The notes below the pieces were generated by a model. The model was not told the origin of the DNA. It did not search any database and saw nothing but the letters and a program-made list of their open reading frames with translations. A DNA stretch of 64,000 nucleotides from an uncultured Acetatifactor sp. (lineage in GTDB: Bacteria; Bacillota; Clostridia; Lachnospirales; Lachnospiraceae). Below are positions 1 to 10,937 of this stretch, one piece after another. The DNA lies in the NCBI GenBank assembly GCA_947594835.1, contig CANQEH010000003.1, forward strand, positions 62,001 through 126,000. The letters run 5' to 3'. Numbering within the stretch: position 1 is the first letter of the stretch; the number at the start of each line of letters is the position of its first letter. Made by a program: the position numbers and the translations under genes.

Positions 1-865
1 CAATAAACTCTGCCATATCCTCAAGGCCCAGCTTCTGCGCCAGCTGTCTGTACCGGGGAAGCTCCGGCCCGTCGCCCACAAGCAGCATTTTAAATTCCTT
101 TCCTGTGAGCCCCCGGGCCAGGGCCAGGCTCTCCAGCAAAAACGCCACATTCTTCTCATGGCTCATCCGGGAGACGGTCAGAAAGAGCGTCTTTCCCACA
201 GCGCCGTACTTTTCCCGCAGCGCCCGCTTTTTCTCCTCATCCGCTTCAAACTGCTCCCCGGACAGCCCTGTGGGCAGGACGCCCACCCGGTCTTTTGGGA
301 TGCGCAGAACCTGATTCAGATACCGCTCCATGCCCGCCGTGGGGGCAAACACAAAGTCGCAGGATTTCAAAAAGGTGCGCAGGTAGGCGGGCAGCAGCTT
401 TTCCTTCAAAAGATGCAGGCAGTCCCCGGAGAGCCGCGCCGCTCTTTTTCCCTCTCCCCGGGCCATTCGCTCCAGGGCCGCCACGCCCTTTCCATAGCTC
501 AAATACTGCTCATAGCGGGTATGGTAGGTAAACACCAGCGGGATGTCGTACTTTTTTGACAGATAGGCCGCCGTCCTGCCGATGAGCACGGGATGGTGGA
601 CGTGGATCAGGTCAAAGGAGCGCCGCTTAAACTCCCGCTCGATCCGCCAGTCCAGGGGATTGGGCAGAACGATCCCGCCGATAAAGCGCTGGGTGAGCGC
701 AGCGTAGCGGAACACGTCTTCCTCCGTTTCCTGACGGTCGTAGGTGGGCGCAAACACGGTGACGGAATGTCCCAGGGCTCTCAGCCCCTGCGCCAGCCGC
801 TCAATGGAGATGGGCACGCCTCCCACAAAGGGTTTGTAGTTGTTTGTCATAAGCGCTATGTTCAT
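1..865 (-). CDS. Glycosyltransferase family 4/group 1 (partial, runs off left edge)
   Basis: Minus-strand translation from ATG at 863-865 reads MNIALMTNNYKPFVGGVPISIERLAQGLRALGHSVTVFAPTYDR..., a typical GT4 N-terminus; open to position 1, so absent from the ORF track. Confidence 0.85.
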   Translation of the reverse strand, partial: MNIALMTNNYKPFVGGVPISIERLAQGLRALGHSVTVFAPTYDRQETEEDVFRYAALTQRFIGGIVLPNPLDWRIEREFKRRSFDLIHVHHPVLIGRTAAYLSKKYDIPLVFTYHTRYEQYLSYGKGVAALERMARGEGKRAARLSGDCLHLLKEKLLPAYLRTFLKSCDFVFAPTAGMERYLNQVLRIPKDRVGVLPTGLSGEQFEADEEKKRALREKYGAVGKTLFLTVSRMSHEKNVAFLLESLALARGLTGKEFKMLLVGDGPELPRYRQLAQKLGLEDMAEFI

Positions 866-888
866 GGCAATTTTCCTCTTTTGTCCTT

Positions 889-1404
889 TCATCCTGCCCC
901 CAGCAGGGCAAACACCCGGTCTCCCATCAGATATCCGGCTCCCACAAACACCAGGTTCCACAAAAAGATCCCCAGGGCAGAGCTTATGATATAAGACCGG
1001 AGCGGCATTTTCAGCACGCCCGCGGGAATGGACACCAGGGTGCGCACCATGGGCAGGAGCTTTGCGCAGAAAACGCCAAGGGCCCCTTTCTCCTGCACCC
1101 AGGCCATATTTTTTTCTACGCCCTGGCGGTGTCTGGGAAACCGTTTCAGGTAGGCCCCCAGGAACAGTTCCCCGCCGTGGAAGCCCAGGGCATACAGCGC
1201 CAGGCTGCCTAAAAGCCCCGCCGCCACCGTCAAAAGCATCACCGCCAGAAAGCTGATGTTTCCTCTGGCCGCCATCACCCCGGACAGGGGCATGATGACG
1301 CCTGCAGGAAATCCGGGCAGGTTTAAGTATTCCAACAGGACGATGGCGAAAATGGCGATGGCGCCGTATCGGGTGAAGCAGGAGGTCAGGGTTGTTATGT
1401 CCAT
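889..1404 (-). CDS. DedA family membrane protein
   Basis: 171 aa, hydrophobic; LPGFPAGVIMPLSGVMAARGNISF and FCAKLLPMVRTLVSIPAGVLKMP motifs characteristic of DedA. Confidence 0.85.
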   Translation of the reverse strand: MDITTLTSCFTRYGAIAIFAIVLLEYLNLPGFPAGVIMPLSGVMAARGNISFLAVMLLTVAAGLLGSLALYALGFHGGELFLGAYLKRFPRHRQGVEKNMAWVQEKGALGVFCAKLLPMVRTLVSIPAGVLKMPLRSYIISSALGIFLWNLVFVGAGYLMGDRVFALLGAG

Positions 1405-1530
1405 GGTCGGGGGTGCCTTTCTTTTAGTTTTTGTTTCTTGAAAAGGAGTATAACCATAAAATCAAAAGGGAAGGTACAGATAAATCAAAAGATTTTTGAA
1501 AGAAAGGGGAAAGAAAAGTAAAACTGGGGG

Positions 1531-1684
1531 CGCAGGCTTCGCTTCGCTGGCCTGCGAGGGAGGCGAAAGTTGGGAGTTTTTGCGGGGGAGGATTGGAAGG
1601 ATGGAGACGCAGGCTTCGCTTCGCTGGCCTGCGGGGGAGGAAAGTTACGGCAGAGTACGCCGGGAGAAAAGGAATCTCCCGGCG
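1531..1684. repeat. Array of three stem-loops, two of them direct copies of one hairpin
   Basis: CGCAGGC-TTCGCTTCGCTG-GCCTGCG at 1531-1556 and again at 1608-1633; CGCCGGGAGA-AAAGGAA-TCTCCCGGCG at 1658-1684. Confidence 0.85.
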
Positions 1685-1697
1685 GTCGCTTTGCTCC

Positions 1698-1766
1698 TCA
1701 AGGTGAAACAAGAAGCGCCCCTCATTCAAGCAAGCTTGATGAGGGGCGCTTCTTGTTTCACCTTGA
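1698..1766. repeat. Near-perfect long inverted repeat (~33-bp arms, minimal loop) downstream of ilvC
   Basis: TCAAGGTGAAACAAGAAGCGCCCCTCATtCAAGC aa GCTTGATGAGGGGCGCTTCTTGTTTCACCTTGA; single bulged T. Confidence 0.9.
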
Positions 1767-1780
1767 CTCTGCCTGATCCG

Positions 1781-2848
<1,068 letters not shown>

Positions 2849-2869
2849 TCATGCGGGATTTCACGCCGG

Positions 2870-3370
2870 TTAATCGATAAACGTGATATTCTCCGTGCCC
2901 CTGCCCAGACCGGCGATGCCGGTTCTGGCCAGTTCCAGAATCTCATAGCCCTCCAACAGGCTGATGAAGGCGTCCAGCTTCTGCTGGTTGCCGGTGAGCT
3001 CGATCATCAGGCTCTCCGGGGCCACGTCGATGATCTTGGCCCGGAAGATATCCGCCACTGCGATCACGCTCTGGCGCTGCTCTGCCACCGCCCGCACCTT
3101 CACCATGATCAGTTCCCGGTACACGCTCTCCTCCGGCTTTAACTCCTTGATGTCCCGCACGTCCACCAGCTTGGCCAGCTGTTTCTCGATCTGCTCTAAG
3201 ATCTCGTCCGCGCCGGAGGCCACAATGGTGATGCGGGTAAAGCGCACGTCCGCCGTCACCCCTGCGGTGATGCTCTCGATGTTGTAGCCCCGCCTGGAAA
3301 ACAGGCCGGTGATCCGGCTCAACACGCCGGAAGTATTGTTGACAAGCAGCTGAAATACCCGTTTGTGCAT
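2870..3370 (-). CDS. ilvN: Acetolactate synthase small subunit (ACT domain), copy 2
   Basis: MHKRVFQLLVNNTSGVLSRITGLFSRRGYNIESITAG ... typical IlvN/IlvH; GGGGG SD before ATG at 3370. Confidence 0.93.
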   Translation of the reverse strand: MHKRVFQLLVNNTSGVLSRITGLFSRRGYNIESITAGVTADVRFTRITIVASGADEILEQIEKQLAKLVDVRDIKELKPEESVYRELIMVKVRAVAEQRQSVIAVADIFRAKIIDVAPESLMIELTGNQQKLDAFISLLEGYEILELARTGIAGLGRGTENITFID

Positions 3371-3472
3371 CTGATGCCCCCTTTTCATCCACTGCGGTGA
3401 AAATATTTTTCTATCTGATTCATAAATATAGCAACTTCTCCCGGGAATGTCAACCGTCCCGGACGGCGCAGA

Positions 3473-3967
3473 CTATCCCTCGTCGTTTTCGCTGCACTTT
3501 GACAGCGCCAGGGTGCCTGTGCGGGCCACTTCCGCAATGCTGATGGAACGCAGCAGCTCGATCAGCAGCTTAACCCGCTCCGGGGTGTCGCAGATCTGGA
3601 GCATCATGAAGTGCTTCGACATATCCACCACCTGGGCCTGCATGATCTCGCTAAGCTCCATGATCTCCCGGCGGTTATTCCGATTGTACTTTACCTTGAT
3701 CAGCATCAGTTCCCTGGTGATGCACTGGCTCTCGGAAAAAGTCTTCACCTTGATGACATCCAGCTTCTTATTCAACTGTTTTTCGATCTGCTCGATGGTG
3801 CGCTCGTCGCCGCTGCTGACAATGGTCATGCAGGAGGTGGCGGCATCGTCCGTCTCTCCCACCGCCAGGCTCTCGATATTGAAACACCTTCTGGAAAACA
3901 GCCCCGCCACCTTGCAGAGCACGCCGGAACGGTTCTCCACCAGCACAGAATAGATTCTCTTTTTCAC
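3473..3967 (-). CDS. ilvN: Acetolactate synthase small subunit (ACT domain), copy 1
   Basis: GTG start: VKKRIYSVLVENRSGVLCKVAGLFSRRCFNIESLAVGETDD; SD-like GGGGGT before GTG at 3965-3967. Confidence 0.9.
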   Translation of the reverse strand: MKKRIYSVLVENRSGVLCKVAGLFSRRCFNIESLAVGETDDAATSCMTIVSSGDERTIEQIEKQLNKKLDVIKVKTFSESQCITRELMLIKVKYNRNNRREIMELSEIMQAQVVDMSKHFMMLQICDTPERVKLLIELLRSISIAEVARTGTLALSKCSENDEG

Positions 3968-4023
3968 ACTGATACCCCCTGTGCGCTCCCGCGCACATTC
4001 TGTCCTCTTTGCCGCGCCCTGCC

Positions 4024-5637
4024 TTACACCAGATCCATGGGATCGATGAGGCATTCCAACAGCATGGCCTCGTCCTTTTGTAAGAACGCCTGGATCGTCT
4101 CATCGCAGCGCTCCATGTTCTCCAGCCTGAGAAACGGGATGCCGTAAGCGGCGGCAAGCTTCTCCAGGTCCGGGCTGCCGGAGAGATCCACCACGGAATA
4201 GTGATCCTTGTAGGTGAAGTGCTGATATTGGCGCACCATGCCCAGACAGTTGTTTTTCAGCACCACGATCTTTACGGGAATGTGATGCTGGCACATGGTG
4301 GCAAGCTCCATCATGGACATCTGAAAGGAGCCGTCCCCGCAGACCGCCACCACCTGGCGTTTTGGCTGGGCTGCCTTCACACCCATGGCCGCCGGAATGG
4401 AATAGCCCATGGTGCCCATCCCGCCGCTGGTCATAAAGCGCCCTTTTTTCACCTTCGCATAGGCGCAGGACCAGATCTGGTTCTGTCCCACATCCGCCAC
4501 ATACACCCCGTCCTCTTCCATCCTGTCGGTGAGCTTTGCGATAAATGCCGCCGGATCCACATAGGCAGGGTCTGGCCTGCGCTTTCTCCTCATGGTCTCC
4601 CGGTAGCCGTCCAGCACCTGCAGCCACTCCTCAGAATGGCAGACGCACTCCTCCTTGTCCAGATCCTCAAAGATATGCTTCGCGTCGCCCACCAGAGGAA
4701 TAGTAGGCCCTGCGTTCTTCCCGATCTCCGCCGGGTCTACGTCGATGTGCACCAGCACCTTATCCTTTGTGATCAGATCCGGCTGGTTCACGGCCCGGTC
4801 CGCCACCCTGGCGCCCACCATAATCAAGAGATCCGACTCGTTCATGGCGCGGTTTGCGTAGGCCTCCCCGTTATTGCCCACCATGCCGTAATACAGGGGA
4901 TGTTCCGTGGGCAGCACCCCTTTCCCCATCATGGTGCTCACCACGGGGATACGCCGCTTTTCCACAAAGGAAGCCAAAACCCCCTGGGCGTCGCTCAGCA
5001 GCACGCCGCCTCCCGCGCAGAGCAGGGGACGCCTGGCCCGCTCCAGCTCCTTTACCACCTTTTTGATCTGCACTGCATGACCCTTTACCGTGGGCTTGTA
5101 GGTGCGCAGGGACACCTCCTCGGGATAGCGGAATTTTGAGATGGGCCTGTTCTGCACGTCGATGGGCACGTCGATGAGCACCGGCCCCTTCCTGCCCGTG
5201 TTTGCGATGTGGAATGCCTCCTTAAAGATCCTGGGGATATCCTCCACATTCCGCACCAGATAGCTGTACTTGACGAAGGACTCCACCGCGCCGGTGATAT
5301 CCGCCTCCTGGAATACATCGCTGCCCAAAAGCTCGCTGTTGACCTGGCCCGTGATACAGATTAACGGTATGCTGTCCGCAAAGGCGGTGGCAATGCCGGT
5401 GATGACATTGGTAGCGCCGGGGCCGGAGGTCACGGCGCAGACCCCGGGCCTTCCCGTGATGCGGGACAGGCCGCTTGCCGCATGAGCCGCATTCTGCTCC
5501 GTGCGGATCAGGATCGTGCGGATATCCGATTCCAGAATACTGTTATAAAAGGGGCAGATGGCCACGCCGGGGTAGCCGAATACTGTGGTAACCCCCTCTG
5601 CCTCCAGGCATTTTATCATTGCGTCTGCACCGATCAT
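4024..5637 (-). CDS. ilvB: Acetolactate synthase large subunit (ThDP-dependent)
   Basis: 537 aa; ThDP enzyme hallmarks (EQNAAHAASG, GDGSFQMSMMELAT, NNCLGMVRQYQ). Confidence 0.95.
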   Translation of the reverse strand: MIGADAMIKCLEAEGVTTVFGYPGVAICPFYNSILESDIRTILIRTEQNAAHAASGLSRITGRPGVCAVTSGPGATNVITGIATAFADSIPLICITGQVNSELLGSDVFQEADITGAVESFVKYSYLVRNVEDIPRIFKEAFHIANTGRKGPVLIDVPIDVQNRPISKFRYPEEVSLRTYKPTVKGHAVQIKKVVKELERARRPLLCAGGGVLLSDAQGVLASFVEKRRIPVVSTMMGKGVLPTEHPLYYGMVGNNGEAYANRAMNESDLLIMVGARVADRAVNQPDLITKDKVLVHIDVDPAEIGKNAGPTIPLVGDAKHIFEDLDKEECVCHSEEWLQVLDGYRETMRRKRRPDPAYVDPAAFIAKLTDRMEEDGVYVADVGQNQIWSCAYAKVKKGRFMTSGGMGTMGYSIPAAMGVKAAQPKRQVVAVCGDGSFQMSMMELATMCQHHIPVKIVVLKNNCLGMVRQYQHFTYKDHYSVVDLSGSPDLEKLAAAYGIPFLRLENMERCDETIQAFLQKDEAMLLECLIDPMDLV

Positions 5638-8165
5638 CTTTCTTCCCCTGCCTCCACTTTCTTTCCCACAAGCCTCTTTGCCACCCGCACGGCCTCCGCC
5701 GCGTCCCGGGAATATCCGTCTGCGCCGATCTCCTCCGCGTAATCCTGGGTGATGACGGCTCCCCCGATCATTACCTTCGCGGGCAGATTCTCCTTCCTGA
5801 CCAGCGCCACCACCTCCCGCATCCGCTGCATGGTGGTGGTCATTAACGCCGACAGGGCGATGATCCCGGCGCCCTTTTCCTTGGCCGTCTCCACGATGGT
5901 TTCCGCGGGCACATCCTTGCCCAGGTCGATCACCTCAAACCCGTAGTTCTTTAACATGAGGGCCACCAGGTTCTTTCCGATGTCATGGATGTCCCCCTCC
6001 ACAGTGGCGATGACCACCACAGGCATCTCCTGTTTTTCCGACTGCTGCGCCAGAAGGGGTTCCAGCACCTGGATGGCGTTTTTCATGGCCTCCGCGCTGC
6101 CGATGAGCTGGGGCAGGAAATACTTCCCCTGATCGAACCATTCCCCCACCCGGTTGATGGCAGGCAGCAGAACCAGATCCAAAAGCGCCTGGGGCTGTTC
6201 CCCAGCCTCCAGAGCCTCCCCGGTCAGGGCGGCGATGCCGTTTCTGTTTCCCTTAAGCACCGCCTGGTACAGAGCTTCCCTGCGGGGATTTCCCATGGGC
6301 TGACCGGCGCTTTCCTCCTGCTTTGGCGTTTTCCCTCCGGCTGCCTCTGCCCTTGCAGCCGTCCCGCCGTTTGCGGCCAGGGCCGCTTCCCGGGCCTGCC
6401 TGGCCTGGGAAGCCTGTTCCGCACAGGCGATGTAGCGCAGATCCGCCCCTTCCTTGGCCAGCAGAAGATCCGTCGCCATGGCACAGCACACCAGAAGCTC
6501 CTGGGAGGGATTGGCGATGGCCATGGTAAGGCCCTCCCGGATGGCCAGGGCCAAAAAGGCGGCGTTTACAAACCCCCGCTGGGGCATCCCGAAGGAGATG
6601 TTGGAGAGGCCGCAGATGGTAGCCAGCCCCTTCTCCCTGCAATAGCGGATGGTCTCCAGGGTCTCCAGTCCGGCGCGGCGGTTGGCGCCGATGGTGGCCA
6701 CCAGCCCGTCCACCACCACGTCCTCCTTCTCCAGCCCGCAGGCATACGCCCGGGCCAGGATCTTCTCTATGATTGCTTTCTTCTCCTCCAGATTTTCCGG
6801 CAGCCCCTGATCCGACAGGGGAAGCAGGATAAACATGGCGCCGTACTTTTTTGCCAAAGGGATCAGCTTCTCAAATTTCTCCTGCTCCAGGGAGATGGAA
6901 TTGATCAGCGCCCGGCCCGGATACCGGCGCAGCGCCGCCTCCAGCACCTCCACATGGCTGGAATCCAGGCAGAGGGGAAGGTTGGTGACTCCGCCCACCT
7001 CCTCGATGGCCTTTAACATCATCTCCTTTTCGTCGATGCCGCTCATCCCCATATTGACGTCCAGCACCTGGGCGCCGCACTGCTCCTGCTCCTGGGCAAA
7101 CTGCAGCACCATGTCCATAGAGCCTTCCCGCAGCTGCTGCTGGAGCTGTTTCTTGCCGGTTGGATTGATGCGCTCCCCCACCAGAAAGAAGCCGTCCTGT
7201 AAGCCAAAGCGCAGCGTCTTGCGCTCGGAGGCCAGAACCCGGACGCCCTCCGGCCTGCGGGAGGCAGACTGTCCGATCTGCCTGCCGAAACGCTCCCTGA
7301 TCTTTTGGATGAACTCCGGCGTGGTGCCGCAGCAGCCGCCTAAGATCACAGCCCCCGCCTCCGTCAGCTGGCCCATCTCCTCCGCAAAGGTGTGGGCGTC
7401 CATGTCGTAGCAGGTCATCCCCCGGGCGTCCAGATAGGGAAGCCCGGCGTTTGGTTTGGCCACGATGGGGATCCGCCTTGCCGCCCCGGCCATGGCCTCC
7501 ACGGCCTGCCGCATCTTAGCCGGCCCGGTGGAACAGTTGACTCCCACGGCGCAGGCCCCAAGGCTTTCCAGCACCACCGCCGCAGTGGCGGCGTCCGTGC
7601 CGTAGAGCGTCCGCCCGTCCTCCTCGAAGGTGAGCGTCACCATCACCGGGAGGCTGCTGACCTCCTTCGCCGCAATCAGCGCGGCCCTGGCCTCCCCCAG
7701 GCTCATCATGGTCTCCACCGCCAAAAGATCGACGCCTGCCCTCTCCAGGGCCCGTATCTGCTCCTTGTAGACGTCGATCAGGTCTTCCAGCTCCAGATCC
7801 CCTATGGGCTTCAGCTGCCTGCCCGTCATGGTCAGATCCCCGGCCACATAGACCCGCCGCCCTGCCGCAGAGGCCGCCGCCTGTTTCGAGAGAGCCACCA
7901 GGGCACTTATCATCTCCTCCATGCGGTCTTCCAGCCCGTATTCCGCCAGCTTGATCCTGTTTGCCGTAAAGGTAGGGGCATACAGGATGTCCGTGCCCGC
8001 CTGCACATAGCCCTCCTGCAGGGCAAGGAGCGCCTCCGGATGCTCCAGGATCCACTGCTCGGGGCAGACCCCCGAGGGCATCCCGGCCAGCACCAGATTG
8101 GAACCTGTCGCCCCGTCCAAATACAGATATTCCTTTGTGCGCTCTAAAAATTCTTCCCGGGTCAT
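5634..8165 (-). CDS. metH: Cobalamin-dependent methionine synthase, short form (Hcy-, pterin-, cap- and B12-binding modules)
   Basis: 843 aa; Hcy-binding GGCCGTTPEFI, pterin-binding VGERINPTGKKQ, B12 motif EGDIHDIGKN; ends shortly after the B12 domain with no C-terminal AdoMet-activation domain; ATGA overlap with ilvB. Confidence 0.93.
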   Translation of the reverse strand: MTREEFLERTKEYLYLDGATGSNLVLAGMPSGVCPEQWILEHPEALLALQEGYVQAGTDILYAPTFTANRIKLAEYGLEDRMEEMISALVALSKQAAASAAGRRVYVAGDLTMTGRQLKPIGDLELEDLIDVYKEQIRALERAGVDLLAVETMMSLGEARAALIAAKEVSSLPVMVTLTFEEDGRTLYGTDAATAAVVLESLGACAVGVNCSTGPAKMRQAVEAMAGAARRIPIVAKPNAGLPYLDARGMTCYDMDAHTFAEEMGQLTEAGAVILGGCCGTTPEFIQKIRERFGRQIGQSASRRPEGVRVLASERKTLRFGLQDGFFLVGERINPTGKKQLQQQLREGSMDMVLQFAQEQEQCGAQVLDVNMGMSGIDEKEMMLKAIEEVGGVTNLPLCLDSSHVEVLEAALRRYPGRALINSISLEQEKFEKLIPLAKKYGAMFILLPLSDQGLPENLEEKKAIIEKILARAYACGLEKEDVVVDGLVATIGANRRAGLETLETIRYCREKGLATICGLSNISFGMPQRGFVNAAFLALAIREGLTMAIANPSQELLVCCAMATDLLLAKEGADLRYIACAEQASQARQAREAALAANGGTAARAEAAGGKTPKQEESAGQPMGNPRREALYQAVLKGNRNGIAALTGEALEAGEQPQALLDLVLLPAINRVGEWFDQGKYFLPQLIGSAEAMKNAIQVLEPLLAQQSEKQEMPVVVIATVEGDIHDIGKNLVALMLKNYGFEVIDLGKDVPAETIVETAKEKGAGIIALSALMTTTMQRMREVVALVRKENLPAKVMIGGAVITQDYAEEIGADGYSRDAAEAVRVAKRLVGKKVEAGEER

Positions 8166-8352
8166 CGGCCCTGTCCCTCCAAGCTGGCGCAGCGGTTCCG
8201 CCCAATTGTTTACATAACATCATACCACAGACTTGTTTTGGTCGTAAAGGGGCGGTTTTAACCTTTTCCTGGAAAGTAGTTGCGAAATTGCTCAAATTGT
8301 GTTACATTTTTAATATATTGCAGTTTATCGATATTTATTGGAGGGAAAACAA

Positions 8353-8829
8353 TTGAATCAGAAAATCCGCGTGCTTCTGGCGGCAGGGCTTTCCTCTATC
8401 CTGCTGGCCGCCTGCGGGGAAGACCCTGCAGCGGCACAGTTTCAGCAGAGCATGGATGCGTTCTGCACGAAGATTTCCGAAATAGATACTTCCATCAACA
8501 GCATTGACGCTCAGTCAGACAACGCTCCCTCAGAGCTCCTCTCCTATCTGGATCAGCTGGATGAAGCGTTCCAGACATTCGGCAGCTTAGATTTCCCGGA
8601 AGACTTCAACTATCTGGAGGAAATTGCAGACGAATCCAGCGCCTACATGACGGAGGCTGTGGCCAATTTTCACACCGCCTACGGCGGCGGTTCCTACGAC
8701 GAGTACACAGCCGCCTACGCCAAACAGTGCTACTCCCGGGCTTACAAGAGAGTCCAGATCATCATCACCTTCCTCCACGGGGAGACGCCGGACGACGCCG
8801 ATCTGACCATCGAGTACCAGGAACAATAA
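8353..8829 (+). CDS. Small predicted lipoprotein of unknown function
   Basis: TTG start with well-spaced GGAGGG SD (the track ATG at 8338 overlaps the SD); N-terminus with lipobox LLAAC. Confidence 0.7.
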   Translation: MNQKIRVLLAAGLSSILLAACGEDPAAAQFQQSMDAFCTKISEIDTSINSIDAQSDNAPSELLSYLDQLDEAFQTFGSLDFPEDFNYLEEIADESSAYMTEAVANFHTAYGGGSYDEYTAAYAKQCYSRAYKRVQIIITFLHGETPDDADLTIEYQEQ

Positions 8830-8943
8830 ATCCGAAACTTTATCAACGGAAATCCATCAAATAACAGTCAAAATCAGACAACCATCAAAATCAAGCAGCG
8901 ATCAAATCACGATCAAATCAGTAACAGAGATCCGTCAAAAAAG

Positions 8944-8977
8944 AAAAGCGGCCCGGGAAATTCCGAACCGCTTTTTT
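8944..8977. terminator. Bidirectional intrinsic terminator between convergent lipoprotein and MCP genes
   Basis: AAAAGCGG ... CCGCTTTTTT hairpin with T-run. Confidence 0.8.
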
Positions 8978-9028
8978 CTTATGCTTTTTTGCTTATGTTT
9001 TTTACTTATGCCCTTTTTCTGTTCACGC

Positions 9029-10744
9029 TCACTCTTTAAAATAAGCCACTATTTCCGCCAGTTCTGTGGCCAGCGCACTGATCTCCTGGGTGGAACCGTT
9101 CAGCTGCTCCATGGACGCCACCATCATGTTGGCCGATGCTGTTGTCTGCTGGCTGGACGCCGCGTTCTCCTCGGACAGGGCGGACAGGTTCTCCACGATG
9201 CCCTCGATGGTCTTGCGGATATCGTTGATCTTTCTGATCTCCGCCTGCACAGCCAGGGTGTTCTCAAACATCTTGTTGACGTTCTGAAGCACAGTGTCAA
9301 AGTCTTTTCTGGTGGTCTCCAGCTTGTCGATCTGCTTTCTGGTATTGTCGTTGAGAAGCGCCGTCAGATCGGAGGTTTCGGAAATATTTTCCACCAGTTC
9401 CTTGATGATCTCCTCAATCTCTGCCGCAGACCTGGAACTGTCGTCGGCAAGCTTGCCTACCTCCAGCGCCACCACGCCGAAGCCTTTGCCCTGCTCTCCT
9501 GCCCTTGCCGCCTCAATGGAAGCGTTTAAGGACAGCAGGTTGGTCTGGGAGGCAATGTCGGAAATCACGTTCACCACCTCCTGGATACGGGAGGCAGCGT
9601 TTACATTTGTCTCAGACTGCTTCACGATCTTCTCCACAGAGACCTTGGTCTCCATGTTGATGCTGATCAGCTCCTCCATAGCGGTTTCCGCGCTTCTGCT
9701 GGTCTCCTTGGACAGCTGCGCCGCGGACGCCAGGCCGTTGATATCGGAGACAATGGTCTCGATGGAGCTGCCCATCTCCGCAATGTTGGTTGCGGCTTCC
9801 TGGGTATCGTTGGCCTGGGAGGTCGCCCCGTTTGCCACATCCTCGATGGCGGTGGAAACCTCTCCGATGGAGATGTTCGTCCTGTCTGCCACCGATGCCA
9901 GCATATCGGAATTCTGCTTCATCACGTCGGAACTGCTGCGGATCTGCTTCGTGATATCGGAAAACCGCTCCGCCATGCTGTTGATGCTCCTTGCCAGAAG
10001 CCCCAGCTCGTCCTTTTCGTTGAATCTGCCCACCTCAGCGTGCGCGTTCAGATTGCCGGACGCCAGGGTCACCACTGCGTCCACGCAGTTGTTGATGGCC
10101 TTTACCAGCGCAAGGGTAATCATGGACACGATCACCACATCAAGGACGATGAGCAGGACAGCCACCACCGCCACCGCCAGAATCGCGCTGTTGATCATTC
10201 TCAGCACATCCACCCTGGGCGCGCCCACAAAGAACATACCCACAATGGAGCCGTCCGAATTGGTCAGGGGCGTGTAATAGCTGAAGTATTCCTCATTGTT
10301 GATCACCGTGTTGGTGGAAAAATAAGTCTTGCCCTGCTTCAATACGGTGTCGATGGCCTCCTGGCCCGCCTGGGTGCCGACAAACCGGGAACCGTCGTCC
10401 CCCAGCACCGTGGTCATCCGGCGGGTGTCGCCATAGAAAATGGTGATGTGGGTGCCGTTTTTCTCCTTCAGGGCATCCAGCATACCATATGTCCCATAGA
10501 GATCATGGCCGCCCTTGGTAAAAGCGCCCGACGCCTCGTCATAAGCCCAATCCCCCTCGTAGAGCGTGCCGTAAGCATACGCCAGGGATTCCCCCACATC
10601 GCTCAGCCGGGATTCCGCCATGTCCTGCAGGTTGGAGTTCATCTTGCTGATGCTCATAAACATGATCCACAATCCAACAAGGAGCACCGGCGCCACAGTC
10701 AACAGATACAGTTTTGTCTTTAGTCCGCTTACTTTCTTTTCCAC
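9029..10744 (-). CDS. Methyl-accepting chemotaxis protein with extracellular Cache-like sensor, HAMP and signalling domain
   Basis: Two TM segments flanking a Cache-like sensor ([17 protein letters not shown]); MCP hairpin tip [38 protein letters not shown]; likely GTG start after AAGGAGG. Confidence 0.93.
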   Translation of the reverse strand: MEKKVSGLKTKLYLLTVAPVLLVGLWIMFMSISKMNSNLQDMAESRLSDVGESLAYAYGTLYEGDWAYDEASGAFTKGGHDLYGTYGMLDALKEKNGTHITIFYGDTRRMTTVLGDDGSRFVGTQAGQEAIDTVLKQGKTYFSTNTVINNEEYFSYYTPLTNSDGSIVGMFFVGAPRVDVLRMINSAILAVAVVAVLLIVLDVVIVSMITLALVKAINNCVDAVVTLASGNLNAHAEVGRFNEKDELGLLARSINSMAERFSDITKQIRSSSDVMKQNSDMLASVADRTNISIGEVSTAIEDVANGATSQANDTQEAATNIAEMGSSIETIVSDINGLASAAQLSKETSRSAETAMEELISINMETKVSVEKIVKQSETNVNAASRIQEVVNVISDIASQTNLLSLNASIEAARAGEQGKGFGVVALEVGKLADDSSRSAAEIEEIIKELVENISETSDLTALLNDNTRKQIDKLETTRKDFDTVLQNVNKMFENTLAVQAEIRKINDIRKTIEGIVENLSALSEENAASSQQTTASANMMVASMEQLNGSTQEISALATELAEIVAYFKE

Positions 10745-10867
10745 TTGGGTCAACCTCCTTGTGTCGAAATTTCTCTGTCGAGTCCCCCTCTGAAAGTAAT
10801 TCTATTATATTAAAAAATTTGTCTAAATTCAATATGAAAATAGGGTTATTTGTTGTTTTTTTTGCCA

Positions 10868-10911
10868 AAAAGGGACGCCGGATTGTCAACCCGGCAATCC
10901 AGCGCCCCTTT
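10868..10911 (-). terminator. Intrinsic terminator downstream of the QueD-like gene
   Basis: AAAGGGaCGCcGGATTG ... CAATCCaGCGcCCCTTT stem; T-run on minus strand. Confidence 0.75.
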
Positions 10912-10937
10912 CCTATTTTCCTTCTATCAGCTTAAAC

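Noticed and set aside
1424-1729. 101-aa minus-strand ORF downstream of ilvC
   Set aside because: Composed of the intergenic hairpin repeats; no SD or coding character
5985-7016. Long plus-strand ORF (343 aa) opposite metH
   Set aside because: Low-complexity His/Gln/Gly-rich antisense translation of a GC-rich, clearly coding metH; no SD or family features
8167-8340. Possible SAM, cobalamin or T-box riboswitch upstream of metH
   Set aside because: Leader is short and shows none of the recognisable conserved boxes
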